From JBCBKL01 sp038521825 (GTDB lineage: Bacteria > Pseudomonadota > Alphaproteobacteria > Rhodobacterales > Rhodobacteraceae): a stretch of DNA of 64,000 bases. Shown here one piece after another: positions 17,812 to 26,750 of this stretch (position 1 is the stretch's first letter; every line of letters begins with the position of its first letter). The translations under genes and the position numbers were made by a program. The stretch is from positions 1 through 64,000 of the forward strand of contig JBCBKL010000007.1 in the NCBI GenBank assembly GCA_038521825.1. The letters run 5' to 3'. The notes beneath the pieces are model-generated. The model saw only the letters and a program-made list of their open reading frames with translations. It was not told the DNA's origin and ran no database searches.

Positions 17812-20166
17812 CTAGTTCGGGATCAGATCCGGTACAATCGTCACAATCGCAGGGAAAAGCCACAAGATCGCCAGCCCCACAACTTGGATCAGGACGAACG
17901 GAACGATGCCGCGATAGATATGGCCGGTGGTGACTTCCTTGGGCGCGACACCCCTGAGATAAAACAGCGCAAACCCGAAGGGCGGCGTCAGAAACGAGGT
18001 TTGCAGGTTCACCGCGATCATGATCGTGACCCATTTCGGGTCAAACGACCCGCCGTAGATCACCGGCCCGACGATCGGGATCACAATGTAGATGATCTCA
18101 AGAAAATCCAAGACGAAGCCGAGGATGAAGAGCACGAGCATCACGATCAGGAATACCGTGAATTCATTGTCAAAACTCTTGAGGAACTGCTGGATATAGT
18201 GCTCACCGCCAAACGAGATCACCACCAGGTTCAAGAGCTGTGACCCGATCAGGATGGTGAAGACCATCGAGGTAACCTTGGCGGTCTCACGCACCACCGG
18301 CGTAAGGACCCCAGACGTGTAAAGGATCCAGCACGAGAACAGCAGACCAAAGAGCGCGTAGAGATAGGCGGCATAAGCAAAGAAGAACGCAAGCCCATTC
18401 TCGAACGTCACCTGTGATTGGTTGATCCGCAGATCGAAATTCACTCCGATCAGGATGCAGACGATGATGGCAAGCGTCGACCAGATGATGATTTTGGGTG
18501 ACCGATCAAGGTCGGTCAGCTTCCGGTAGGCCGCCAGCATGATCGCTCCGCCCGCCCCAAGCGCCGCCGCTGGCGTCGGGTTGGTGATCCCGCCGAGGAT
18601 CGAGCCCAGCACGGCCACGATCAGCACCAGCGGCGGAAAGACCACGCGGATGAGCTCGTTCTTGGCGCTCCGCTGCGCCGCAACAGCCGCGCCATAGAGT
18701 ATGAGCGCGAACGGCACGATCATCAGCAACACGTAGATGCCCGGAGACGTCAGCGGGGAAACCAGAAGAATGTCGACAAGGATCGCGAGGACCACACCGA
18801 TGCCACCGATCAAGAGCGGCTGCGGATCGGCACTTGGCGCGATGCCGCGAGCCGTTGTCAGCATGAGCGCGAGCAGGATCAGCAGAATTGCCGTGCCGGT
18901 GCCGATCGGAGCAGCCGAAGCGACGCGGGCCTCGACGGCCGCCGCGAATTCTTCCTCGGTCAACCTCTGGGATGCCTGAACACCGCCTGCAGCATCGATT
19001 TCGGCTTGTTGGGCCACGGCGGCATCCCAGGCCGCCTGCCCGTGCAGTTCGATCATGGAAACCTGGCATTCGGAGCCCACGTTCGTCCGCAGGCTCGCCG
19101 TTTGTCCTGCATCGGAAAAGGACGAGACGGTCGTGCTTTGGCTACCAATCACGTTCAAATTGCCGAGAAGGATACTGCCCACGATGATAAGAACCGGCGC
19201 TCCGACGAACCATGTGAACGCCTCGCCCCTGGTGATGGGTTCGGATCCGGTCGAGCCCATTTCAACGGCGGGTGCCTTTTCAGGATTGAGCAGCGCGAAC
19301 CCGAAGGCGTAGAGCGCATAGAGCAACGCCAGCATGATGCCCGGCAGCAGCGCGGCCTGAAAGAGCGTTCCGACCGAAACGACCGCTGGTTCACCCAGAA
19401 ACGTGAGTGCGTCGCTGCATCCGGCAAGCTGGGCGCGCTCCTCCTGGGCTGCAGAGTAGAGATCACCCGCCAGCGTACCAAGCAGAACGATCACGATTGA
19501 CGGCGGGATGATCTGCCCCAGAGTGCCCGACGCCGCAATGACGCCGGTGGCAATCTCGGGCGAGTAGTTGTTCCGCAGCATCGTCGGCAGGGCCAGAAGA
19601 CCCATGGTAACAACCGTCGCGCCGACGATTCCGGTCGAAGCGGCCAGAAAAGCACCAACGACGACGATGGAAACCGCAAGACCGCCGGGCAACGGTCCGA
19701 AAACGCGGGCCATCGTAGTCAGCAGGTCGTTGGCGATCTTCGACCGTTCAAGCGTGATCCCCATAAGAACGAACATCAGAACCGCTAGCAGCGTCTCAAT
19801 GGATTGACCCGCCAGAACCCGTTCGTTCATCCGGTTCACAACGAAGGACACGTTGCGGTCCAGCGCCGTTTCCCAGCCCTGCGGGAACACCGGCTCGCCA
19901 ATTCGCGGCAGATCGGGGTATCGGAATATCGAAATCGCGTCCGCCTTGATGCCGGAACCCACCAGATCCCTGTAGGCTTGTGAGCCGGTGTCGATCGCCT
20001 GGTGGATCAGCAGCCCCGCACTGTCGAGGGCCGCAATTATGGCGAATGAAATCACACCCGCGCCACCGATGGCAAAGGCCACGGGGAAACCCGAAAGAAT
20101 GCCCCCGAAGAGGCAAATGAAGACGATGATCAGGCCAATCTCTACGCCGTCTAATCCGAATAACAT
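17812..20166 (-). CDS. TRAP transporter large permease (DctM type, with insertions)
   Basis: This 784-residue membrane subunit of a tripartite ATP-independent transporter imports an organic acid using a sodium gradient. The DctM signatures FLAASTGIVGATVV and GTLGQIIPPSIVIV are near residues 173-228, with a second conserved half at the C-terminus (DFLEIIYIVIPIVGPV, LTPPFGFALFYLRG). It is far longer than ordinary DctM (about 430). Soluble loops at about residues 58-122 and 340-422 and extra helices make up the difference, as in the large-permease subfamily. It starts 12 bases after the small-permease gene. Confidence 0.93.
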   Translation of the reverse strand: MLFGLDGVEIGLIIVFICLFGGILSGFPVAFAIGGAGVISFAIIAALDSAGLLIHQAIDTGSQAYRDLVGSGIKADAISIFRYPDLPRIGEPVFPQGWETALDRNVSFVVNRMNERVLAGQSIETLLAVLMFVLMGITLERSKIANDLLTTMARVFGPLPGGLAVSIVVVGAFLAASTGIVGATVVTMGLLALPTMLRNNYSPEIATGVIAASGTLGQIIPPSIVIVLLGTLAGDLYSAAQEERAQLAGCSDALTFLGEPAVVSVGTLFQAALLPGIMLALLYALYAFGFALLNPEKAPAVEMGSTGSEPITRGEAFTWFVGAPVLIIVGSILLGNLNVIGSQSTTVSSFSDAGQTASLRTNVGSECQVSMIELHGQAAWDAAVAQQAEIDAAGGVQASQRLTEEEFAAAVEARVASAAPIGTGTAILLILLALMLTTARGIAPSADPQPLLIGGIGVVLAILVDILLVSPLTSPGIYVLLMIVPFALILYGAAVAAQRSAKNELIRVVFPPLVLIVAVLGSILGGITNPTPAAALGAGGAIMLAAYRKLTDLDRSPKIIIWSTLAIIVCILIGVNFDLRINQSQVTFENGLAFFFAYAAYLYALFGLLFSCWILYTSGVLTPVVRETAKVTSMVFTILIGSQLLNLVVISFGGEHYIQQFLKSFDNEFTVFLIVMLVLFILGFVLDFLEIIYIVIPIVGPVIYGGSFDPKWVTIMIAVNLQTSFLTPPFGFALFYLRGVAPKEVTTGHIYRGIVPFVLIQVVGLAILWLFPAIVTIVPDLIPN

Positions 20167-20178
20167 CTGCCCTGCCCC

Positions 20179-21135
20179 TTAGTGCGCGCCTTCATAGGCT
20201 TCTTCGCCCTCGCCCAGGCTGTCGCGGTCGAGGTATTTGTTTTCGCTGCTCTCGCCTTCGACCCATTCCAGATACGAGCGGTAGAAGAAGGAGATGGAAT
20301 GGAGAAAGACGATCCCGGCAAAGAGCACGAGCAGTATCTTGAAGAGGAAATAGGCATCAAAACCGTTCGGGCTGAAGCCAATGGTCTCCACGTTCCAGCG
20401 CAGCGCCCGCGATTTAGCAAGCAAACGATCTAGCGTGTCGGAGGCCGAGGGTTTGGGTACGATCAGGTGCCGCCACAGGAAGTACCAGCCATACATCCAG
20501 ATCAGCACGGCCATCGGCATCATAAAGAAGAGCGACCCGAACATGTCGATCACCTTCTTGGTTCGGAATTTCACGGCGGAATACACCAGATCGACGCGCA
20601 CATGCCCGCCCTGAACGAAGGTGTAAGTCACGCAAAGACAGACGACCATCGCGTTGTAAAGCTTTAGTTCCTCTGCGAACCACGAGATGTCCTGCTGGAA
20701 CGGAATGCCGAACCCAATCGCGATGTCAGGCCGCGTAAAGATCCGCTGCATGAAGACAATGATGATCTGCTGCAGAACCATCAGCAGGCCTGCCCAAGCA
20801 AAAAAGCGACCCAGCGAATTCGCGATCACTTCGAGGCCGCGTGTGACGTTCCAGAGAAAGCCGTTGCGGAAGATGCCGATGGCGGTAACGATCAAAAAAA
20901 TCAGGAAGACGGCAAAGAAGAATTCGACGGACCCGCCGTAGTAGACAAAGCGCATCAACGCCTGTTTGTCCTCGGGTGTGTTGGCCCAGATCACCCAATC
21001 GAGCCACTGGCCCGGATGACTGATGGAATACCCGATGTTGTAGACGGCCAGCGCCAACTGCTGCACCGCGGCCCAAAGCCCGTTACCCAAAACGGCCAAG
21101 GCTTCGACAAACGTCAGCCCAGCGTCTTCTTCCAT
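20179..21135 (-). CDS. TRAP transporter small permease (DctQ type)
   Basis: A 318-residue membrane subunit with a DctQ core (RRNGFLWNVTRG-type and GHVRVDLVYSAVKFRTKKVIDM signatures) plus extra helices at both ends; ordinary DctQ is about 170 residues. It pairs with the large permease downstream. The ATG at 21135 was chosen because the longer frame to 21216 begins with non-family residues. The larger size matches the enlarged partner. Confidence 0.9.
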   Translation of the reverse strand: MEEDAGLTFVEALAVLGNGLWAAVQQLALAVYNIGYSISHPGQWLDWVIWANTPEDKQALMRFVYYGGSVEFFFAVFLIFLIVTAIGIFRNGFLWNVTRGLEVIANSLGRFFAWAGLLMVLQQIIIVFMQRIFTRPDIAIGFGIPFQQDISWFAEELKLYNAMVVCLCVTYTFVQGGHVRVDLVYSAVKFRTKKVIDMFGSLFFMMPMAVLIWMYGWYFLWRHLIVPKPSASDTLDRLLAKSRALRWNVETIGFSPNGFDAYFLFKILLVLFAGIVFLHSISFFYRSYLEWVEGESSENKYLDRDSLGEGEEAYEGAH

Positions 21136-21224
21136 GATAACCCCCGTTGAAGCGACCGAAAGCGTTACCGTCGAATGGGCCCCACGCGATCGCGGGGCCC
21201 ATCGTTGACCGGTCAATCAGCCAA

Positions 21225-22307
21225 TCAGGCAGTAATGCGGTCACGCTGGGCGCGATAGGCACCTTCGGACTTGACGAGCCAGCCCGAGGAGGCCGCCATC
21301 GAAGTCTCATAGCTTGCGCGGATCCGGTCGTAGAGTTCGTCACCGTTATACTGGTCTTTGACCGTGACGGCGGCGGCACCCATTGCGTCCCAAACACTGT
21401 CCGGGAACTCCAGAACCTTTACGCCACCCGATTGCAGACGCTGCAGCGCCGCACCGTTGTTGTTCAGGAACTGCGCGAGGTTCCACTGGTGGCATTCGCC
21501 TGCCGCGATCTCGATAGCCTTCTGCTGCGATGGCGTCAGGCTGTCGAATACGTCGCGGTTGGTGGCCAGTGTCAGACCTGCACCCGGCTCATGCATACCC
21601 GCAGTGTAGTAGATCTTGGTGATCTCCTGGAAACCGGCCTTTTCGTCCGCCCATGGGCCGATCCATTCGGTTCCGTCAATCGCACCCGACGCAAGCGCCT
21701 GGTAGACCTCGCCGCCGGGCAGGTTCTGAACCGATGCACCCATCTCGCCGATGACCTGGCCACCCATGCCCGGCATGCGGAATTTGAGACCGTTGAAGTC
21801 TTCTGGGCCGGTGACTTCTTTCCGGAACCATCCGCCCGCCTGCGCGCCGGTATTGCCAGCCAGGAAGGATTTCAGGCCAAAGATCTCGCCCAGCTCATCG
21901 TGCAGCGCGGCGCCGTCACCATGGTAGTACCAGTTGACGAGCTCCTGTGCGGTCATGCCGAACGGAACCGAGGTAAAGAAAAAGTAACCGGGATGCTGGC
22001 TGCCGAAATAGTAGTCAGCCGCGTGGTACATGTCGGCCTGACCGGATGTGACGGCGTCAAAAACCTCAAAGGCACCAACGAGTTCACCCGCTGCCTTAAT
22101 GTCGACCGTCAGCTGACCATCCGTCAGTTCGGTAACCGATGTTGCCGCGCGCTCGGCTGCGTCAAAAACGCCCGCAAGACCACGGCCCCATGACGTAACC
22201 ATGGTCAATGTCCGCTTGCCTTGCGCATAAGCTGGTGCCGCGAGCGTGGTGGCTGCAGCTGCACCACCGCCAAGCGCCGACGTCTTCAAGAATGAACGAC
22301 GATCCAT
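21225..22307 (-). CDS. TRAP transporter substrate-binding protein (DctP, TakP-like)
   Basis: A 360-residue periplasmic binding protein with a twin-arginine signal (MDRRSFLKTSALGGG ... AYAQ). The mature protein follows the TakP group: FDAAERAATSVTELTDGQ, AAGELVGAFEVFDAVTSG, GNTGAQAGGWFRKEV and IDGTEWIGPWADEKAGF. TakP of Rhodobacter binds 2-oxo acids, so a keto or hydroxy acid is the likely ligand. It is the first gene of the TRAP operon and is divergent from a sensor kinase gene. Confidence 0.93.
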   Translation of the reverse strand: MDRRSFLKTSALGGGAAAATTLAAPAYAQGKRTLTMVTSWGRGLAGVFDAAERAATSVTELTDGQLTVDIKAAGELVGAFEVFDAVTSGQADMYHAADYYFGSQHPGYFFFTSVPFGMTAQELVNWYYHGDGAALHDELGEIFGLKSFLAGNTGAQAGGWFRKEVTGPEDFNGLKFRMPGMGGQVIGEMGASVQNLPGGEVYQALASGAIDGTEWIGPWADEKAGFQEITKIYYTAGMHEPGAGLTLATNRDVFDSLTPSQQKAIEIAAGECHQWNLAQFLNNNGAALQRLQSGGVKVLEFPDSVWDAMGAAAVTVKDQYNGDELYDRIRASYETSMAASSGWLVKSEGAYRAQRDRITA

Positions 22308-22411
22308 AGAGATACTCCTCCCAATTTGATGCCCGTCCCGTGAGCCAGTCCGGGCGGATCGTTTAAAGTGCCGCGATCCTAGCGAAAGCGGACTTGATTG
22401 AAATACCTAGT

Positions 22412-22421
22412 ACTACGTAGT
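22412..22421. promoter_or_regulatory. Palindrome between TRAP operon and two-component genes
   Basis: ACTACGTAGT is a perfect 10-base palindrome in the 250-base divergent intergenic region, flanked by TACCTAGT on the left. Inverted TAC-type heptamers are typical of NarL/LuxR-class response regulators, so this is a candidate site for the adjacent regulator. Binding is inference. Confidence 0.4.
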
Positions 22422-22559
22422 GGATACTGAATTTGTCCGGGCTGGACGAATTAATTCTACTTTGTGGCGAAACCTCAGGTCAATCAAAGCCTTGTCACTT
22501 GGTCCTTTGGGCCCTCTGGCCTCTTTGATTCGACCGAAAAGCCGCGTATCGAAACCTTT

Positions 22560-23981
22560 ATGCGCAAGCTCTTGTTAAGCATACGGCTGTCCTACGCTCA
22601 GAAATTGTCCCTCGTGGCGACAATTCCACTGCTGCTCGCCGTTTGCTGCATTGCATTGCTGGTGGCGCTGCAATCCCGCGCTTTGGCCGAACGCGAGATC
22701 CGGACGCTCGAAACTCAATTGATCGAGGCGAAAAAGGCGGAGCTGCGCAATTACGTGACGCAGGCCCGCAACGGGTTCTATTTCATCTACGGTTCAGCCG
22801 CGCCCGACGATCAGGCGGCTAAGGACCAGGTGGCACAGATCCTTGCTGCGATGATCTATGGCGAGGAAGGGTTCTTTTTCGTTTACGATTATGAAGGCAC
22901 CAATCTCGTCAGCCCGCGCCAGACCGAAATGATCAACCAGAACTGGTCTGGTCTGGCCGACAGCGAGGGCACGCCAATCGTCGACGAGTTCATCGACCTC
23001 GCGCGGCAGGGATCGGGCTATCACACCCATCTTTGGCCCAAGCCATCAACCGGCGAAGAGGCTCGGATGATAACCTTCGTTCTGGGCTTTCAGGACTGGA
23101 GATGGGCCGTGGGCACCGGCGTCTTTATTGATGACGTGCTGGCCTCGGTCGCGGCTGCACGCGCGGATGTCGAAACCCGGGTGACCCGGACATTCCTCTA
23201 CATCCTCGCGATAACGCTGGCCGCCCTTCTACTGGTTTTCGGCTCCGGCATGCTGATTAACATCAGGGAACGGCGTCTCGCGGATGCCAAGCTAAAAAAC
23301 CTCACCCAGCGGGTATTCGACGCTCAGGAAGAGGAACGCGGGCGCGTTGCCCGGGAATTGCACGACGGGATCAGCCAGATCCTTGTTGGCGTCCGCTTTG
23401 CGCTTGAATCCGCACGGCGCAAGTTGGAACGCGGGACCGGCAGCGTCAGCGAGCCCCTTGGTCAGGGCATCGACAACCTCGGCACCGCCATCAGCGAAGT
23501 CCGCCGTATCAGCCGCGACCTTCGTCCCGGCATTCTGGACGACCTGGGGCTTGGGCCCGCAGTCAAGACACTGGCTGAAGATTTCGAACAGCGAACCGGC
23601 ATCAAGACCCATTTCAAAACGGTGGTCTTCCGCAACCGTCTGGATCCCGAAGCCAAGACCGCCCTCTATCGGATCGCACAGGAGGCGTTGACGAACATCG
23701 AACGGCACGCCGCCGCGACCGAGGTTTCGGTCGACCTGCGCGGGCACAAGCGCGGCGCCACGCTTCGGATCGCAGACAATGGTGTTGGCATCGCACCAGA
23801 AGCGCGCCGGGCCGCGGGCCTCGGTCTGCGCAACATGCAGGAACGGGTGGAACAGTTGGACGGGACCATGCGGCTCTTGTCCGCCAAAGGAACGGGTACA
23901 GTCATCGAGGCAACGGTCCCACTGGCTCACTTGCTGGCGCCGAACGAGATTGCGGAAAAAGAAGAAAGGGCAAAGGCATGA
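22560..23981 (+). CDS. Sensor histidine kinase with Cache domain (NarL-type partner)
   Basis: A 473-residue kinase. A membrane helix at about residues 17-38, a periplasmic single-Cache domain (about 45-205, GEEGFFFVYDYEGTNL), a second helix (211-233) and a HisKA_3 domain with phospho-acceptor His268 (ARELHDGISQ) are followed by a HATPase with ADNGVGI and GLGLRNM. Start ATG 22560 precedes the first helix; a GTG at 22464 would add 32 residues. Its divergence from the TRAP genes suggests it senses the transported acid. It overlaps the regulator gene by four bases. Confidence 0.9.
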   Translation: MRKLLLSIRLSYAQKLSLVATIPLLLAVCCIALLVALQSRALAEREIRTLETQLIEAKKAELRNYVTQARNGFYFIYGSAAPDDQAAKDQVAQILAAMIYGEEGFFFVYDYEGTNLVSPRQTEMINQNWSGLADSEGTPIVDEFIDLARQGSGYHTHLWPKPSTGEEARMITFVLGFQDWRWAVGTGVFIDDVLASVAAARADVETRVTRTFLYILAITLAALLLVFGSGMLINIRERRLADAKLKNLTQRVFDAQEEERGRVARELHDGISQILVGVRFALESARRKLERGTGSVSEPLGQGIDNLGTAISEVRRISRDLRPGILDDLGLGPAVKTLAEDFEQRTGIKTHFKTVVFRNRLDPEAKTALYRIAQEALTNIERHAAATEVSVDLRGHKRGATLRIADNGVGIAPEARRAAGLGLRNMQERVEQLDGTMRLLSAKGTGTVIEATVPLAHLLAPNEIAEKEERAKA

Positions 23982-24613
23982 TCCGCGTCTTAATCGTCGA
24001 CGATCATCCCATGGTGGCTCAGGGCATTCAGTCCGTGCTGGATGATGAGCCGGGCATTGACGTGATCGGAACGCTGAACACCGGTCGTGCCGTGATCGAC
24101 CGGCTGGACGAATTGCGTCCCGATGTCATCCTGATGGATCTGAACATGCCCGAGATGGGCGGCCTGACGGCAACCGAGATCGTGATGGAGCGTCGACCCG
24201 AAACCCGCGTTTTGATCCTGTCGATGCATGACAGCCCGGAATACATTGCCTCGGCTCTCAATCATGGGGCGCGTGGATACGTGCTGAAGGATGTGCCGAC
24301 CGACGAGATCAAAAAAGCGATCGATGTGGTCATGATGGGCGAGCGCTATCTCTGCACGGGCGCGCAGGGTTCGCTCTCGCCCAAGGAAGATGGCGCGCGC
24401 GATGCACTGACCGAACGAGAGCAGACCATTTTGCTGCAATTGGCCCAGGGCAAGTCCAACAAGGAAGTGGCCAATATCCTCGAAATCTCGGTCCGGACGG
24501 TGGAAACGCATCGAAAGAATATCAAGCGCAAACTGGGCATCTCGAGCACGGCGGGGCTCACCCGTTACGCACTCGAACATGGCGTGCTGCAAGGCACGGG
24601 CACGCCGCTTTAA
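23978..24613 (+). CDS. Response regulator, NarL/LuxR (FixJ) class
   Basis: A 211-residue regulator with a receiver domain (VDDHP at the N-terminus, phospho-acceptor Asp54 in ILMDLNMPEMGG, Lys in GYVLKDVP) and a C-terminal LuxR helix-turn-helix (LTEREQTILLQLAQGKSNKEVANIL and SVRTVETHRKNIKRKL). It is translationally coupled to the kinase gene through ATGA. It probably activates the divergent TRAP transporter operon. Confidence 0.93.
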   Translation: MIRVLIVDDHPMVAQGIQSVLDDEPGIDVIGTLNTGRAVIDRLDELRPDVILMDLNMPEMGGLTATEIVMERRPETRVLILSMHDSPEYIASALNHGARGYVLKDVPTDEIKKAIDVVMMGERYLCTGAQGSLSPKEDGARDALTEREQTILLQLAQGKSNKEVANILEISVRTVETHRKNIKRKLGISSTAGLTRYALEHGVLQGTGTPL

Positions 24614-24645
24614 GCGGGTTCTTTCCTAACGCCGCTGCTTAGCGC

Positions 24646-24666
24646 AATAAAATTACAAATTTTATT
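24646..24666. repeat. AT-rich perfect inverted repeat
   Basis: AATAAAAT-TACAA-ATTTTATT is an 8-5-8 inverted repeat 33 bases after the response-regulator stop and 33 bases before the ilv -35 hexamer. It could be an operator or an AT-rich upstream element for the ilv promoter. It is too AT-rich to be a strong terminator. Confidence 0.35.
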
Positions 24667-24698
24667 GGCTGCCGGACATAATTTTCGGGTTTTCGCTG

Positions 24699-24727
24699 TT
24701 GACGCCGTTCGGCGCCCCACCTAATCT
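24699..24727 (+). promoter_or_regulatory. ilvI leader promoter
   Basis: TTGACG (24699-24704) and TAATCT (24722-24727) are separated by exactly 17 bases, a good sigma-70 type promoter. Transcription would begin near 24734, giving a leader that contains the whole attenuator. Confidence 0.6.
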
Positions 24728-24755
24728 GCGCCGCAGCATGAAGGAGCCGTCGGGC

Positions 24756-24803
24756 ATGAACAGCCTAGTCGTCATCGTAGTAGGAATGCGCATGGGCCGG
24801 TAA
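24756..24803 (+). CDS. ilv operon leader peptide
   Basis: A 15-residue ORF encodes MNSLVVIVVGMRMGR. It is preceded by an AAGGAG ribosome site nine bases upstream. The Leu-Val-Val-Ile-Val-Val run contains exactly the amino acids made by the acetolactate synthase pathway. When charged Leu, Val or Ile tRNA is scarce, the ribosome should stall here. It lies between a promoter and an intrinsic terminator and is the sensing element of an attenuator. Confidence 0.85.
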   Translation: MNSLVVIVVGMRMGR

Positions 24804-24830
24804 CGGAAATCCAGACCGAGACCCATGCGC
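24788..24830 (+). promoter_or_regulatory. ilv attenuator antiterminator stem
   Basis: GCGCATGGG (24788-24796) is perfectly complementary to CCCATGCGC (24822-24830). The first arm lies in the last leader codons and the second overlaps the foot of the terminator stem by two bases. A ribosome stalled at the first Leu/Val codons leaves the first arm free to pair, whereas one that reaches the stop codon covers it. This switch is inferred from the base pairing. Confidence 0.6.
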
Positions 24831-24856
24831 CCCCGAGTAACTCCGGGGGCTTTTTT
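24829..24856 (+). terminator. ilv attenuator terminator
   Basis: GCCCCC pairs with GGGGGC, with a further GAG/CTC extension and a short loop, followed directly by six T residues. This is an intrinsic terminator 36 bases before ilvI and ends leader transcripts when branched-chain amino acids are plentiful. Confidence 0.85.
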
Positions 24857-24891
24857 ATGCGAACGAGAAACGTCAAAGCGGAGCACGCGAC

Positions 24892-26643
24892 ATGACACGT
24901 CAGATGACCGGAGCGAAAATGGTGGTTCAAGCCTTGATCGATCAGGGCGTGGACACGGTATTCGGATATCCTGGCGGCGCCGTGCTGCCGATTTACGACG
25001 AGGTATTCAAACAGAACGCCATCCGCCACATCCTTGTCAGGCACGAACAGGGCGCGGTTCATGCGGCCGAGGGGTATGCCCGCGCCACAGGCAAGCCGGG
25101 CGTCGTTCTGGTGACATCCGGCCCCGGCGCGACCAACGCGGTAACCGGTCTGACCGATGCGCTGATGGATTCGATCCCGATCATCGTTCTGACCGGTCAG
25201 GTCCCGACCTTCATGATCGGTTCAGACGCCTTTCAGGAAGCGGACACCGTCGGCATCACCCGCCCCTGCACCAAGCATAACTGGTTGGTCAAAGAGACCG
25301 ATCACCTGAGCGCGGTCATCCATGAGGCATTTCACGTGGCCACGTCGGGCCGCCCCGGCCCCGTTCTGGTAGACATCCCCAAGGACGTTCAGTTCGCGAC
25401 CGGCGAGTATTCGGGCGCGAAACCGTCCGCATCGCATTATCAGCCGCGGCTCAAGGGCGACATGGACGCGATAACCGAACTGGTCGCAGCCATCGAAACG
25501 GCCAAAAAACCAGTCTTCTACACCGGCGGCGGCGTCATCAATTCCGGCCCCGCGGCCAGCCAGCTCTTGCGCGAACTGGTGGACGCCACCGGCTTCCCCA
25601 TCACCTCGACCTTGATGGGCCTTGGCTGCTACCCCGCCTCGGGCGAAAAATGGTTAGGAATGCTTGGCATGCATGGGCTCTACGAAGCCAACATGGCAAT
25701 GCATGGCTGCGATCTGATGATCAACATCGGGGCCCGCTTTGACGACCGGATAACCGGGCGCATCGATGCCTTCAGCCCCAACTCGATCAAGGCGCATGTC
25801 GATATCGATCCATCGTCGATCAACAAGGTGATCAAGGCTGACATTCCTATCATCGGGGATGTCGCTCATGTTCTCGAGGATGTTCTCAAGGTCTGGAAAT
25901 CCCGTGGTCGCAAGACCGAGGTCGAAGCCGTCAGAGGCTGGTGGAGTCAGATCGAGGAATGGCAGAAGGTCGAGTGCCTGCGGTACAAACCGTCCGCCAA
26001 ATCGATTAAGCCGCAACATGCTCTGGAACGGCTGGAGGCCCTCACCAAGCAGTACGACCGTTACATCTGCACCGAGGTCGGGCAACATCAGATGTGGGCC
26101 GCGCAATATCTTGGGTTCGAAGATCCGAACCGCTGGATGACTTCAGGTGGCCTCGGCACGATGGGCTACGGGTTTCCTGCCTCCATCGGCGTTCAGCTGG
26201 GCCATCCGGATGCGCTGGTCATTAATGTTGCGGGTGAGGCATCGTGGCTAATGAACATGCAGGAGATGGGTACGGCCGTTCAGTATATGCTGCCGGTCAA
26301 GCAATTCATCCTGAACAACGAACGCCTCGGGATGGTGCGCCAGTGGCAGGAGCTGCTGCACGGTGAACGCTATAGCCATTCCTGGTCCGAAGCCCTGCCT
26401 GACTTTGTCAAACTGGCCGAAGCCTTCGGGGCCAAGGGCATCATTTGCAGCGACCCCGACGAACTCGACGATGCGATCATGGAGATGATCAACCATAATG
26501 GGCCCGTGATCTTCGACTGCGTGGTCGAGAAGCACGAAAACTGCTTCCCCATGATCCCGTCAGGCAAGGCGCATAATGAGATGCTGCTGGGCGAAGCCGA
26601 CACGCAGGGCGTGATTGACGCGAAGGGAAGTGTTCTGGTCTAG
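24892..26643 (+). CDS. ilvI: Acetolactate synthase large subunit
   Basis: This 583-residue ThDP enzyme condenses two pyruvates, or pyruvate and 2-oxobutyrate, in the first common step of Val, Leu and Ile synthesis. Motifs are the N-terminal FGYPGGAVLP, the catalytic Glu in RHEQGAVHAAEGYARATGK, the FAD-region segment, and the C-terminal GEASWLMNMQE and VRQWQELLHGERY. It is controlled by the leader peptide and attenuator upstream. Unusually, no regulatory small subunit gene (ilvH) follows; the next gene is on the opposite strand. Confidence 0.97.
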   Translation: MTRQMTGAKMVVQALIDQGVDTVFGYPGGAVLPIYDEVFKQNAIRHILVRHEQGAVHAAEGYARATGKPGVVLVTSGPGATNAVTGLTDALMDSIPIIVLTGQVPTFMIGSDAFQEADTVGITRPCTKHNWLVKETDHLSAVIHEAFHVATSGRPGPVLVDIPKDVQFATGEYSGAKPSASHYQPRLKGDMDAITELVAAIETAKKPVFYTGGGVINSGPAASQLLRELVDATGFPITSTLMGLGCYPASGEKWLGMLGMHGLYEANMAMHGCDLMINIGARFDDRITGRIDAFSPNSIKAHVDIDPSSINKVIKADIPIIGDVAHVLEDVLKVWKSRGRKTEVEAVRGWWSQIEEWQKVECLRYKPSAKSIKPQHALERLEALTKQYDRYICTEVGQHQMWAAQYLGFEDPNRWMTSGGLGTMGYGFPASIGVQLGHPDALVINVAGEASWLMNMQEMGTAVQYMLPVKQFILNNERLGMVRQWQELLHGERYSHSWSEALPDFVKLAEAFGAKGIICSDPDELDDAIMEMINHNGPVIFDCVVEKHENCFPMIPSGKAHNEMLLGEADTQGVIDAKGSVLV

Positions 26644-26750
26644 CGGCTGGAGGGTCAGCCGGCCCCTCCCATTCTCGTGACCTCCGAACGATGCGGAATT
26701 CCCGCGCTACGGCTAGCGCGGTCGGTTCTCCGCAGCCAAATCCAGGCGCC

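Noticed and set aside
26644..26661. CGGCTG-GAGGGT-CAGCCG hairpin after ilvI as an intrinsic terminator
   Set aside because: There is no T-run after the stem on either strand; at most a weak hairpin.
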